From NCBI RefSeq assembly GCF_000722545.1, contig NZ_JNVM01000018.1, forward strand, positions 62,001 through 126,000: a stretch of DNA of 64,000 bases, given 5' to 3'. The position numbers were made by a program, and so were the translations under genes. Shown one piece after another: positions 24,809 through 33,015 of this stretch. Each line of letters starts with the position of its first letter. Positions within the stretch are counted from its first letter, which is position 1. The notes beneath the pieces are model-generated. The model ran no database searches. It worked only from the letters and a program-made list of their open reading frames with translations, and had not been told where the DNA came from. The stretch comes from Paenibacillus tyrphae. GTDB taxonomy: Bacteria > Bacillota > Bacilli > Paenibacillales > NBRC-103111.

Positions 24809-26167
24809 CATACTGGTGCGGGAGCCGCTCTCCGAGCCGGGACCGCGCACCGGCGGGGTCTCACCCAAAGGAGGCTCTTCATCCGCGCGGCGGCTTAGCA
24901 GCCAGACTAGCCCGATTTGCAGCACGGCCGCTGCGGCCAGCACCCAGGGAAGTACCTCGCTGCCTGCGGCGCTTGTAAGCCAAACAAGTAGGCCGATCGA
25001 CACGACACGCCCTCCGTTCAGGAACGTCTCGCGCATCACGACCGACTCGACGCGAAGCTGGCCCTTGAGCGGCAGCACACCGATGAGGCGGTAATAGTAC
25101 GAAGTAATCGTATTGCCCTGCAGCGGCGCGCAGATGGAATAAATGATCATAAATGCGATTACGGTGCCCAGCGTCAGTTTCCACAAAATGAACGCCGTGC
25201 CGATTACGAATCCTATGGTAGAGATGAACATAAAGGCCTTCGCCTTGGATTCGGTGCCGTAACGGGAAATGAACATCCCCGTGCCGATGCCGAGACTGGC
25301 GTACAGTACCCCAAGGTAGCCGACCAGATCCTCCCGGCCGACGATCTGAAAAAGCAAAATATTCGGCAAAAACAGCATCAGTCCCTGAAACAGCCCCATA
25401 ACCAAAAAGGCGATTAGCGAATAAGTCCAATCCCGGTTTTTGCGCATCAGTAAGCCGACATATTTCAGATAATACGCTTTATGGTGCGAAGCTTTCATCG
25501 GGATCTTGAAGCTGCCGAGCGCCGCCAGCAAAAACATGAGAAACGAGATACCGAAAACGATCGTGTAGCCCTGCAAGCTCTCGAATTGCCGAATGAGAAA
25601 TCCGGCCAAGGCCGGTCCGATCAGCCCGCCGAGCGTAAACGTTATCATATTGATCGCGAGAAAACGGATGCGGTTCCGGTCCGTCGTAACGTCATACATC
25701 AAGGTCAAATAGCCAACCCAGTAAAACGAACTCGCGATGCCGTTCAGTACGGCAAAGAGCACATAATATTTAGCCACCAGTTCCCCCGAGAAGACAACGG
25801 ACAAATAAAACAGCGCAATCATCGCAATGCCCAGCCGGTACGTGACCATGCGGTCCTTGCGCTTGATTATCCAGCCGCCGAGCGCGAATGCCAGCGGCGC
25901 CACCGCGTAGTTAATCGCATAGTATGCTCCGTTAATTGCAAGGCTGTGGGTCAGCCGCCACAAGTACAGCGTCAAAAAGACACCCGACATTGAAGCTCCG
26001 AACTGAAAGCAAAAATGAATAAAGAGCGAAGCGACGGCCTCGGCCGACAGCCTCTTTTCTTCCGGCACCGCCGTCCTCCGCGACTCCGCCCAATGCCTGA
26101 CTGCTTCTCCGAGTCGTAACCCCATCCGAGCCTGGACCGCCTCTCCCGGCAAACAGGAGGCGCCCAT
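24794..26167 (-). CDS. Major facilitator superfamily (MFS) transporter
   Basis: The 457-residue protein has about 12 predicted membrane helices after a 40-residue hydrophilic N-terminus. Examples are FGASMSGVFLTLYLWRL, VAPLAFALGGWII followed by the basic loop KRKDRMVTYR (MFS loop 2-3 pattern), and LIGPALAGFLI. The substrate is unknown, and efflux is as likely as uptake. It lies about 200 bases downstream of an ArsR-type regulator gene on the same strand. The start is ATG 26167 (GGAGGG very close) or a second ATG 14 residues on. The hydrophilic C-terminal tail is unusually charged. Confidence 0.85.
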   Translation of the reverse strand: MGASCLPGEAVQARMGLRLGEAVRHWAESRRTAVPEEKRLSAEAVASLFIHFCFQFGASMSGVFLTLYLWRLTHSLAINGAYYAINYAVAPLAFALGGWIIKRKDRMVTYRLGIAMIALFYLSVVFSGELVAKYYVLFAVLNGIASSFYWVGYLTLMYDVTTDRNRIRFLAINMITFTLGGLIGPALAGFLIRQFESLQGYTIVFGISFLMFLLAALGSFKIPMKASHHKAYYLKYVGLLMRKNRDWTYSLIAFLVMGLFQGLMLFLPNILLFQIVGREDLVGYLGVLYASLGIGTGMFISRYGTESKAKAFMFISTIGFVIGTAFILWKLTLGTVIAFMIIYSICAPLQGNTITSYYYRLIGVLPLKGQLRVESVVMRETFLNGGRVVSIGLLVWLTSAAGSEVLPWVLAAAAVLQIGLVWLLSRRADEEPPLGETPPVRGPGSESGSRTSMKASS

Positions 26168-26365
26168 GCCCTCCGTTCGCTCTACATCGATTTTACGATC
26201 ATTGTATCAGCGGGGACTACCGTTTGTGAAACCGCAATCAAGCGCGATTGCAAGCGTATACGGTCATTTTTCGCCAGCAGCGGAAGGAGGCCCCGGTCAA
26301 CCTCCCGTTATTAGCCTTTTCCCCGTCCCTTGTCGGTTGGATGCGCCGCTGTACCAGCCGCCGGT

Positions 26366-27055
26366 TTAATCCAGCCGAATTCCAAATCGCTCTGCCATGC
26401 CTTGCTTTCCTTCCTGCGTGATTCGCACGGCCCGGCTTTGCTCCTCCCGGCGAAACCAATCCATCGCAAACATCCGCTCGGTTAACCCGTATCCGAGTGC
26501 GCCGGCCAAATGATGCTCGCGCTCCGTCCAATCGAGGCAGCAGCGGGAGAAAGCCCGCCGCTTCTTGCGAAGCTGCGGCAAATCCAGGCCGAAATCCGCA
26601 AAAAACGTTTCGCCGGAAGCCGTAACGTGAAGCTCCAGATTGTCTTTCTGCAAATGCCCGGCCCTTTGCAGCGATTCCGTGATGCGGACCGCAGCTTCCC
26701 CTGCCAAATGGTCGTAGCACATCCGGGCGTGGCGCAGCTTTTTCATTTGGTCCGATTGCCGTAACGAAACGACAGGCGCCGGCCCGGTAAACGAAAGCAG
26801 CTGCTCGATCATTTCCGCATCGCTCGCCTGCGCGATCCGGTAGTACCGGTGCCGACCGTGCTTTTCTACCGTCACAATTCCGAGCTCCGCCATTTTGGCC
26901 AAATGGAAGCTGGCGGTTTGCGGCGTGATTCCCGCTGCGGCTGCCAAATCACCGGCCGGATGGCAGCGGCCGTCCAGCAGATGCAGCAGGATAGCCGCCC
27001 GGGACGGGTCGCTAATCAGCGAAGCGATAGATGATACATTCCGATTCAGGTTCAT
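26366..27055 (-). CDS. ArsR-type winged-helix regulator
   Basis: The 229-residue protein has an N-terminal ArsR-like winged helix (ISDPSRAAILLHLLDGR, GDLAAAAGITPQTASFHLAKM, HGRHRYYRIA) and a longer C-terminal part with several Cys (MCYDHL, CCLDW) and His residues. Canonical ArsR proteins are about 100-120 residues, so this belongs to the long form. The metal-site motif ELCVCDL is absent. AAGGAGG precedes ATG 27055. It is divergent from the flavin-reductase-like gene, and its promoter overlaps an imperfect palindrome, so it probably represses itself and its neighbour. Confidence 0.88.
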   Translation of the reverse strand: MNLNRNVSSIASLISDPSRAAILLHLLDGRCHPAGDLAAAAGITPQTASFHLAKMAELGIVTVEKHGRHRYYRIAQASDAEMIEQLLSFTGPAPVVSLRQSDQMKKLRHARMCYDHLAGEAAVRITESLQRAGHLQKDNLELHVTASGETFFADFGLDLPQLRKKRRAFSRCCLDWTEREHHLAGALGYGLTERMFAMDWFRREEQSRAVRITQEGKQGMAERFGIRLD

Positions 27056-27083
27056 CGTAGTCCTCCTTTTCATTGCATTCCAC

Positions 27084-27118
27084 ATTTCGATGATAATGGA
27101 AATGTCCATGAATTACAA
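27084..27118 (-). promoter_or_regulatory. arsR-type promoter with overlapping palindrome
   Basis: On the minus strand the -35 is TTGTAA (27118-27113) and the -10 is TATCAT (27095-27090), with a 17-base spacer. The -10 lies inside the inverted repeat ATTTC-N10-GAAAT (27084-27103), a good position for an autorepressor. Confidence 0.6.
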
Positions 27119-27183
27119 TGAGTTAGGAGCAGTTATCCTGAATTTCCTAATCGGACTATGATAACCATCGGAGGTAATGAAGC

Positions 27184-27816
27184 ATGAACACGAAAGTATC
27201 CCCTACGGAAGCAAGTCATCTGAACATTCAGCCAAAAATTTTATACTATGGCATGCCTGTCATCCTCGCCACGACGCTAAACGAAAACGGTACGACCAAC
27301 ATCAGTCCCCTTTCCTCGTCTTGGGCGCTCGGACGATATCTGGTGCTCGGCATGGGCTTCGGCGGCCAAGGCATCGATAACCTGCAGCGGACTCCGGAGC
27401 TGGTCGTCAACGTTCCCGACGCCGCGATGTGGCAGCAGGTCGAAATGCTAGGCTCGCTCACCGGAAAACATCCGGTGCCGGACTACAAAGTGCAGATGGG
27501 CTACCGCTACGAGCCGGATAAATTCACCGCCGCCGGACTTACGCCGGCTGCTTCGCTGTCCGTTAAACCGCAGCGAATCGCGGAATGCCCGCTGCAAATC
27601 GAATGCGCCGTCAAGAAGATTACGTTCCCGGACTATGCGCCGATGTTTGCCATCGTCGAAACCGAAGCGGTGCAAATCCACGCTCTCCCGGACATCGTGA
27701 AAAAGACGGGCAGTGATCATATCGATCCCTCCCGCTGGAACCCGCTGATCTACAACTTCCGCCATTACTTCGGGCTCGGTGATCGCCTGGGCCATAATTA
27801 CCGCGCCGAAATATAG
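27184..27816 (+). CDS. Flavin reductase-like (FMN-binding split-barrel) protein
   Basis: The 210-residue protein of the flavin-reductase-domain family carries NGTTNISPLSSSWALG and GKHPVPDYKVQMGYRYEPDKFTAAG (in two pieces) and an N-terminal strand for FMN binding. The family binds FMN and often reduces flavin or acts in two-component oxygenases; the actual substrate is not evident. GGAGGT lies 8 bases before ATG 27184. It is divergent from the ArsR-type gene and probably controlled by it. Confidence 0.82.
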   Translation: MNTKVSPTEASHLNIQPKILYYGMPVILATTLNENGTTNISPLSSSWALGRYLVLGMGFGGQGIDNLQRTPELVVNVPDAAMWQQVEMLGSLTGKHPVPDYKVQMGYRYEPDKFTAAGLTPAASLSVKPQRIAECPLQIECAVKKITFPDYAPMFAIVETEAVQIHALPDIVKKTGSDHIDPSRWNPLIYNFRHYFGLGDRLGHNYRAEI

Positions 27817-27838
27817 CGCCAGACCTTCCGCTAAAGCA

Positions 27839-27886
27839 CAAAAAAATCAAGGCACCGCCCGCCAGGGCAGATGCCTTGATTTTTTA
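27839..27886. terminator. Bidirectional terminator
   Basis: The long perfect arms AAAAAATCAAGGCA and TGCCTTGATTTTTT enclose a GC-rich loop between the convergent flavin-reductase-like and solute-binding-protein genes. There are T runs in both directions. Confidence 0.9.
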
Positions 27887-27892
27887 ACCATC

Positions 27893-29197
27893 TTATTTCT
27901 TCAGGCTATCCCAAGTTTGCTGGAATTCCGTCAGCATTTGATCTTTCGTTTTTTGCTTCGCGACATACGCCTGCATCGTGGAAGCAAACTTCTTGCTGGA
28001 TGCTTCGCCGCCCGGGAATTTGAACCAGTTCCAGCTCAGCGTTTTGTTTTCTTTGCTGTATTTCATCAGATCGGCAGCCAAAGGTCCGAGAATTTTCTCG
28101 TCGCCCTGAATGTTGGTGAACGCCGGGATGAACTTGAATTCTTCCACCATGTACTTTTTGCCCATATCCGAAGTCACGAGCCAGTTGAGGAACTTTTTCG
28201 CTTCTTCTTTGTTCGGGGAGTTTTTATTGATGACCCAGTTATTCGGCACGCCGACCGGCAGCTTGTCGTTCGCTGCAGGATCGTCGGAAATCGGCATCGG
28301 CAGGAAGCCGACCTTCAGGTTCGGGTTCGTTTGCGTCAGCTGCAATTGCGTCCAGTTGCCCTGCTGCGTCATCGCCGCTTTGCCGGTTGCGAACTCGGTC
28401 ACCTGCGTTTTATAGTCGGTTTGCAGCGGGTTCTTGTTGCCGTATTGGAGCTGCAGATCGAACAGCTTCACCCAGTTGTCGAACTCGGCGTTGCCTGGAA
28501 TTTTGGCCGTACCTTTGTTCAGGCCGTCGATGAACGCGTTCGGGTCTTTCTGATAAGCGAACGGCAGGTTCACGAAGTGGTTGCCGAGCACCCACCATTC
28601 GGCGTAGCCGTTCACGAACGGCGTAACGCCTTTGGCTTGCAGCTTCTTCGCCGCGTCTTCAAGCTGCGTCAACGTTTTCGGCAGCTCGGTGATGCCGGCT
28701 TGGGCGAACAAATCTTTGTTATACAGGAAGCCGTAGCCTTCCAGGTTAAGCGGCTGGCCGTACAGCTTGCCGTCTTTGGTCATCGGCTCTTTGGAGACCG
28801 GCACCAAATCTTTCACCCAAGGCTGGTCGGACAGGTCTTCCAAATGCTCGATCCACTTGTCCAAATCGGAGAAACCGCCGTTGTTGAAAATGTCCGGTTT
28901 GTCCCCGGAATTGAATTTCGCCATCAGCGCCGCGCCGTAGTCCGCACCGCCGCCGACCGTATCAATTTGGATTTTGACGCCCGGGTTTTGCTTCTCGTAT
29001 TCGGCCGCCAGCTTGGCAAGCGGTTCCGCAATTTCGACCTTGAATTGGAACATTTTCAGCGTTACGGTTTTGCCTCCAGCCGCACCGCCTCCGGCGTTCG
29101 TTCCGCTTGGAGCTTCTTCTTTTTTCGCGCAGCCCGCGATGAGCGACATCAGCATAACCGCTGCCATTCCGGCGCTCGCAACTTTGTTCATTTTCAT
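27893..29197 (-). CDS. ABC transporter carbohydrate-binding lipoprotein
   Basis: The 434-residue family 1 extracellular solute-binding protein has a lipoprotein signal with lipobox LIAGC and lipidated Cys23, then a Gly-rich linker (GTNAGGGAAGGK) and the binding domain (MAKFNSGDKPDIFNNGG, GKAAMTQQGNWTQ). It captures a sugar or oligosaccharide outside the membrane for the two permeases upstream. GGGAGG precedes ATG 29197. It is placed last, after both permeases, instead of first. An intercistronic hairpin may protect or boost its message. No ATPase gene is in the operon, so a shared MsmX-type ATPase is probable (inference). Confidence 0.93.
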   Translation of the reverse strand: MKMNKVASAGMAAVMLMSLIAGCAKKEEAPSGTNAGGGAAGGKTVTLKMFQFKVEIAEPLAKLAAEYEKQNPGVKIQIDTVGGGADYGAALMAKFNSGDKPDIFNNGGFSDLDKWIEHLEDLSDQPWVKDLVPVSKEPMTKDGKLYGQPLNLEGYGFLYNKDLFAQAGITELPKTLTQLEDAAKKLQAKGVTPFVNGYAEWWVLGNHFVNLPFAYQKDPNAFIDGLNKGTAKIPGNAEFDNWVKLFDLQLQYGNKNPLQTDYKTQVTEFATGKAAMTQQGNWTQLQLTQTNPNLKVGFLPMPISDDPAANDKLPVGVPNNWVINKNSPNKEEAKKFLNWLVTSDMGKKYMVEEFKFIPAFTNIQGDEKILGPLAADLMKYSKENKTLSWNWFKFPGGEASSKKFASTMQAYVAKQKTKDQMLTEFQQTWDSLKK

Positions 29198-29255
29198 GAT
29201 GTAACCTCCCTTATTTCATACTGCTGTTTGTCTGTTCGTTTCAATTGTATTGTAT

Positions 29256-29310
29256 AAAATGCCCCACCTTTCGAACACGTACTATATTGAACGAAAAGGT
29301 GGAACATTTT
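29256..29310 (-). promoter_or_regulatory. Intercistronic stem-loop ahead of the solute-binding-protein gene
   Basis: The arms AAAATGTTCCACCTTTTCG and CGAAAGGTGGGGCATTTT can pair over about 18 bases around an 18-base loop, between the second permease and the binding-protein gene. Such hairpins commonly stabilise the binding-protein mRNA or set differential expression. Confidence 0.65.
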
Positions 29311-29338
29311 GAACAACCGCTTACATTGACATTTTATG

Positions 29339-30175
29339 TCAGCCTTTAACCGATCCGGCCGTAATCCCTTCGATAATAAACCTCTGCATCGCCAAGAAGA
29401 AGGCAACGATTGGAATGACGCCGAGTACGAGCGCGGCAAGCGCCATATCCCACTGCTTCGTATATTGGCCGAAGAACGAATACGTGGCCAGCGGAATCGT
29501 CCGCAGATCCGGGCTGTTCAGCACGAGCAGCGGCAGCAGGAAGTCGTTCCAAATCCACAAACTGTTGAGCAGTATAATTGTGACGCTCATCGGCTTCAGC
29601 AGCGGAAAAATAATTTTCCAGAACACGCCGTAGGGCGTGCAGCCGTCCACGGTCGCGGATTCCTCGATTTCCCGGGGAATAGCCTTGACGAAGCCGTGAT
29701 ACAAGAATACGGTCATCGAAATCCCGAAGCCGAAGTAACAGAAAATCAGTCCGAGCTTGCTGTCCATCAAACCGACCTCGCTTGCCACTTTGACGAGCGG
29801 GATCATGATCGATTGGAACGGGATAACCATCGCCGCCACAAAGGCGAGGAACAGCAGATTATTGAACTTCGACGGGAACCGCACCAGCCGGTAAGCGGCC
29901 ATGGAGCCGATCACCACAAGCCCAAGGTTGCTGAAAACGGTAATAATCAGCGAGTTCGTAAATACTTTCGGAAATTTCATGATGCCCCATACTTTGACGT
30001 AGTTGTCAAAGTTGATCGATTTCGGCAGATTCGCCGAATTGACCAGCAGGTCGCCGAACGATTTCATCGAGTTGACGATAACGAAATAGAACGGCACGAG
30101 GAAAAGCAGGGCAAGCACAATGGCCAACAGCTCCAGGGCGAAGGTGCGCAGATTATAGCTTTTGGACGCTTCCAT
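29339..30175 (-). CDS. Carbohydrate ABC transporter permease (MalG-like)
   Basis: The 278-residue membrane protein has six helices and the cytoplasmic EAA loop (PREIEESATVDGCTPYGVFWKII) that contacts the ATPase. It ends with the typical MalG tail (FIIEGITAGSVKG). The start codon overlaps the stop of the upstream permease (TAATG), so the two are coupled. Confidence 0.93.
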   Translation of the reverse strand: MEASKSYNLRTFALELLAIVLALLFLVPFYFVIVNSMKSFGDLLVNSANLPKSINFDNYVKVWGIMKFPKVFTNSLIITVFSNLGLVVIGSMAAYRLVRFPSKFNNLLFLAFVAAMVIPFQSIMIPLVKVASEVGLMDSKLGLIFCYFGFGISMTVFLYHGFVKAIPREIEESATVDGCTPYGVFWKIIFPLLKPMSVTIILLNSLWIWNDFLLPLLVLNSPDLRTIPLATYSFFGQYTKQWDMALAALVLGVIPIVAFFLAMQRFIIEGITAGSVKG

Positions 30176-31059
30176 TATACTTCAACCTCCTTTTTCTTCG
30201 TGAGGGACACTTGAACGAGCGTAATGAGCGCCACCACGATGAAGAAAATAAAGGCCTTCGCCGTTCCTAAGCCGTAGCGGTTGTTGCGGAACGCTTCTTC
30301 ATAAATATTGAGCGCCACGGATTGCGTCGAGTTGAACGGTCCGCCCTGCGTCAGGGATACGTTCAGATCGTACATTTTGAACGCCCAGGAGATCGTCAGG
30401 AACAAGCAGACGGTAACCGAAGGCATGATCATCGGAATCGTAATGTGGCGCAGCGCCTGCCAACGGGTGGCCCCGTCGATGGTCGCCGCTTCCGTCAATT
30501 CCTTCGGCACGTTCGCCAAGCCGGCGATATAAATAACCATCAAATAACCGGCCGTTTGCCATACGCTGACAATAATGAGGCCCCAGAATGCCGTCGGGGA
30601 ATCTCCGAGCCATGGGAGCTGGAAGAAGGCGATTTGGGTCAGCTCGCCGATCGTCGAGAAGCCTTTGATGAAAATAAACTGCCAGATGAACCCGAGCAGC
30701 AGCCCGCCGATGACGTTCGGCAGGAAGAAGACCGTCCGCAGCACGTTCCGCGTTTTGAGCGCCTGAGATAGCAGCAGCGCCAGCGAGAAGCCGAGCAGGT
30801 TCGCCAGAATGACGTTCGTCACAGTGAACCGCGTCGTAAACCAGAACGCTTTATGGAAATCTGTATCCGTCGTTAGGATTTGTTTAAAATTGTCGAGGCC
30901 GATCCATTTGACGTTCGACGTGACCCCGTTCCATTCCGTGAACGAATAATACATGCTCATGACAAACGGAACAAGGACAATGAGGCTGAAGAACAGAAAG
31001 GCCGGGCCGACAAAGACGATTTGCTGGAACATGCCGGATAGCCGCTGTTTCGCTTTCAT
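30175..31059 (-). CDS. Carbohydrate ABC transporter permease (MalF-like)
   Basis: The 294-residue membrane protein has six helices (for example IVFVGPAFLFFSLIVLVPFV) and the EAA loop PKELTEAATIDGATRWQALRHI. ATG 31059, with GGGGG eight bases upstream, is preferred to a longer start. It is the first gene of the permease-permease-binding protein operon and is divergent from the YesM/YesN-type pair, which probably controls the transporter or is itself controlled by the imported sugar. Confidence 0.93.
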   Translation of the reverse strand: MKAKQRLSGMFQQIVFVGPAFLFFSLIVLVPFVMSMYYSFTEWNGVTSNVKWIGLDNFKQILTTDTDFHKAFWFTTRFTVTNVILANLLGFSLALLLSQALKTRNVLRTVFFLPNVIGGLLLGFIWQFIFIKGFSTIGELTQIAFFQLPWLGDSPTAFWGLIIVSVWQTAGYLMVIYIAGLANVPKELTEAATIDGATRWQALRHITIPMIMPSVTVCLFLTISWAFKMYDLNVSLTQGGPFNSTQSVALNIYEEAFRNNRYGLGTAKAFIFFIVVALITLVQVSLTKKKEVEV

Positions 31060-31165
31060 GGATTTTCCCCCTTTATTTCTTACAATTCGCAGGCCAAGCT
31101 GAAAGTATACCCTCAGTATATAAGCCCCAAAAAGCAAAGAACACGCATTCTGGTGACGTATCAGG

Positions 31166-31194
31166 TGGAATTTATTGACCTCAACTGGTACAAT
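31166..31194 (+). promoter_or_regulatory. Extended -10 promoter of the YesMN-type operon
   Basis: The -10 is TACAAT (31189-31194), preceded by TGG (extended -10). The -35 is weak, TGGAAT (31166-31171), with a 17-base spacer. It lies 34 bases before the kinase start. Confidence 0.45.
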
Positions 31195-31227
31195 AATGGC
31201 GCCGACATTTGCGTGGAGGGAATCGCG

Positions 31228-33015
31228 ATGATCCGTAACAGCATCCGGAATAAACTGATTGTGTTTTTACTTGCGGCCACCATACTGCCGATTTCCACTT
31301 CCATCGTCATGACGTACTATTTTACGAAGCAAAATATAACCCGGGAAACGCTCCAGACGAATTCCAACTTGATCTATCAAGGCAAGACGAACATTATCAA
31401 TTATTTGAACGGCATCAATCAGGCCTCGCTTTCGGTGTATAACGACATTGATTTTTATGAAGCGATCGAAGCCGGGGCCGCCGATTACACGAGCCGCAAC
31501 GAGATCGTCCGGGGGCTGCAAAGCATCGCCAACGCCGTGAAGGATATTCAGCAAGTCTACTTGTATATCGCCGATACGGATAAATCGTACCTGTGGACGC
31601 AAGGGAACATCTTCCGCAACGAAACGAGCGGGCCGAAATTCATACCTCCTGTCAGCCGAATGGAGGATGTCACTTTGGAGCCGACGCACCCGAGCCATCT
31701 GTACGGAACGAGCGGCTTCGGCCCGGTGCCTCCGGCTCCCGCGATCAGCCTGCACCGGAAGGTCGTCAGTGCCGTGACCATGAAAAACTTCGGCATTTTA
31801 TCGATTGATTTTAATCTAAACATGCTCTCTTCCATCTGCGAGCAGCTTTATAAAAAGGGAGAAGAGCAGCTGTATATCTTGGACAAGCAAGGCCGCGTTG
31901 TATACGGCCCTGGGCCGGTCGGAACCCGGATCGACGAGCCGTGGGTGACTCATCTGCTCAGCTTATCCGAACCGAGCGGAAGCTTCGAAACGGACAGCAG
32001 CGAATTCAAGGGCATTCAAATGTACGAGCGCATGACGACGCCTTATATGGAATGGACGCTCGTCAAGCGGATTCCGTACGACCGGCTGTACAGCAACGCC
32101 AGACAGCTGACCGAAATCAATACGCTCATTTTGATCGGATTCCTTGTGGTGGTCATTTCTGCGACGCTGTACATTTCGTTCCGCTTTACTGCGCCGATCA
32201 AAAAGCTGATCGGATATATCGGAAAAATTCAATCCGGCAACATGCAGGTCGATATTCACGTCAAAGGAAACGACGAGTTCGGCATTCTCGCGAATCGCTT
32301 CCGCATCATGATGCAGACGATCAACAACCTGATCACGCAGGAGTACAAGCTGGAGCTGGCCAACAAGACGAATCAGTTGAAGGCGCTGCAGGCGCAGATC
32401 AATCCGCACTTCTTGTATAACTCGCTGCAATCGATTGGAACGCTTGCCTTGCAGCACGATGCGCCGCGGATTTATTCGCTTCTGTCGTCGCTTGCCAAGA
32501 TGATGCGCTATAGCATGAATACGAGCGTTGCCATCGTTCCGTTTGACAGCGAAGTAAAGCATGTCCGCTCCTATATGGAGCTGCAGATGCAGCGTTTTGA
32601 ACATCAATTAACCGTGGAGTACGACATTGACGCAGACACCCTTCAGGTCCCTGTGCCCAAGATGATCCTGCAGCCGATTGTGGAAAACTACTTTAAACAC
32701 GGCTTCGACTCGGGACAAAATGCGGGTAAATTGCTGATCGCAAGCAGCGTGGCGGAAGACGGACGCATGGAAGTGACGGTGGCGGACAACGGGAAAGGGA
32801 TGGCGGAGGAAGAACTGCAGCGCCTGAAAGCGCGACTCGGTTCGCCGTCCGAGCATCTGCAGGAAGAAGACAGCATCGGTCTGATCAATGTGGTATCGCG
32901 TCTGCGGCTCTATTACAACCATGAAGCGGACATGAGGATCGAGCATCACAAGCCTTACGGCGTCAAGGTAACGATCCTTATGCCCATGCATATGAAGGAG
33001 AACGGGGAGCTATGA
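31228..33015 (+). CDS. YesM-type sensor histidine kinase
   Basis: The 595-residue protein has an N-terminal membrane helix (LIVFLLAATILPISTSIVM), a large extracellular sensing region (about 35-295), a second helix (LILIGFLVVVISATLYISF), HAMP (RFTAPIKKLIGYIGKIQSGNM), a His_kinase domain with His394 in QINPHFLYNSL, and HATPase_c (ADNGKGMAEEEL). GGAGGG precedes ATG 31228. It overlaps the AraC-type regulator by ATGA. Pairs of this type control carbohydrate ABC transporters in Bacillota, and the divergent transporter is the obvious partner. Confidence 0.93.
   Translation: MIRNSIRNKLIVFLLAATILPISTSIVMTYYFTKQNITRETLQTNSNLIYQGKTNIINYLNGINQASLSVYNDIDFYEAIEAGAADYTSRNEIVRGLQSIANAVKDIQQVYLYIADTDKSYLWTQGNIFRNETSGPKFIPPVSRMEDVTLEPTHPSHLYGTSGFGPVPPAPAISLHRKVVSAVTMKNFGILSIDFNLNMLSSICEQLYKKGEEQLYILDKQGRVVYGPGPVGTRIDEPWVTHLLSLSEPSGSFETDSSEFKGIQMYERMTTPYMEWTLVKRIPYDRLYSNARQLTEINTLILIGFLVVVISATLYISFRFTAPIKKLIGYIGKIQSGNMQVDIHVKGNDEFGILANRFRIMMQTINNLITQEYKLELANKTNQLKALQAQINPHFLYNSLQSIGTLALQHDAPRIYSLLSSLAKMMRYSMNTSVAIVPFDSEVKHVRSYMELQMQRFEHQLTVEYDIDADTLQVPVPKMILQPIVENYFKHGFDSGQNAGKLLIASSVAEDGRMEVTVADNGKGMAEEELQRLKARLGSPSEHLQEEDSIGLINVVSRLRLYYNHEADMRIEHHKPYGVKVTILMPMHMKENGEL

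Noticed and set aside
27779..29257. 492-codon open frame on the plus strand
   Set aside because: It is antisense to the sugar-binding lipoprotein gene, which has a lipobox and full family match. The opposite frame stays open because of codon bias and has no ribosome site or domain.
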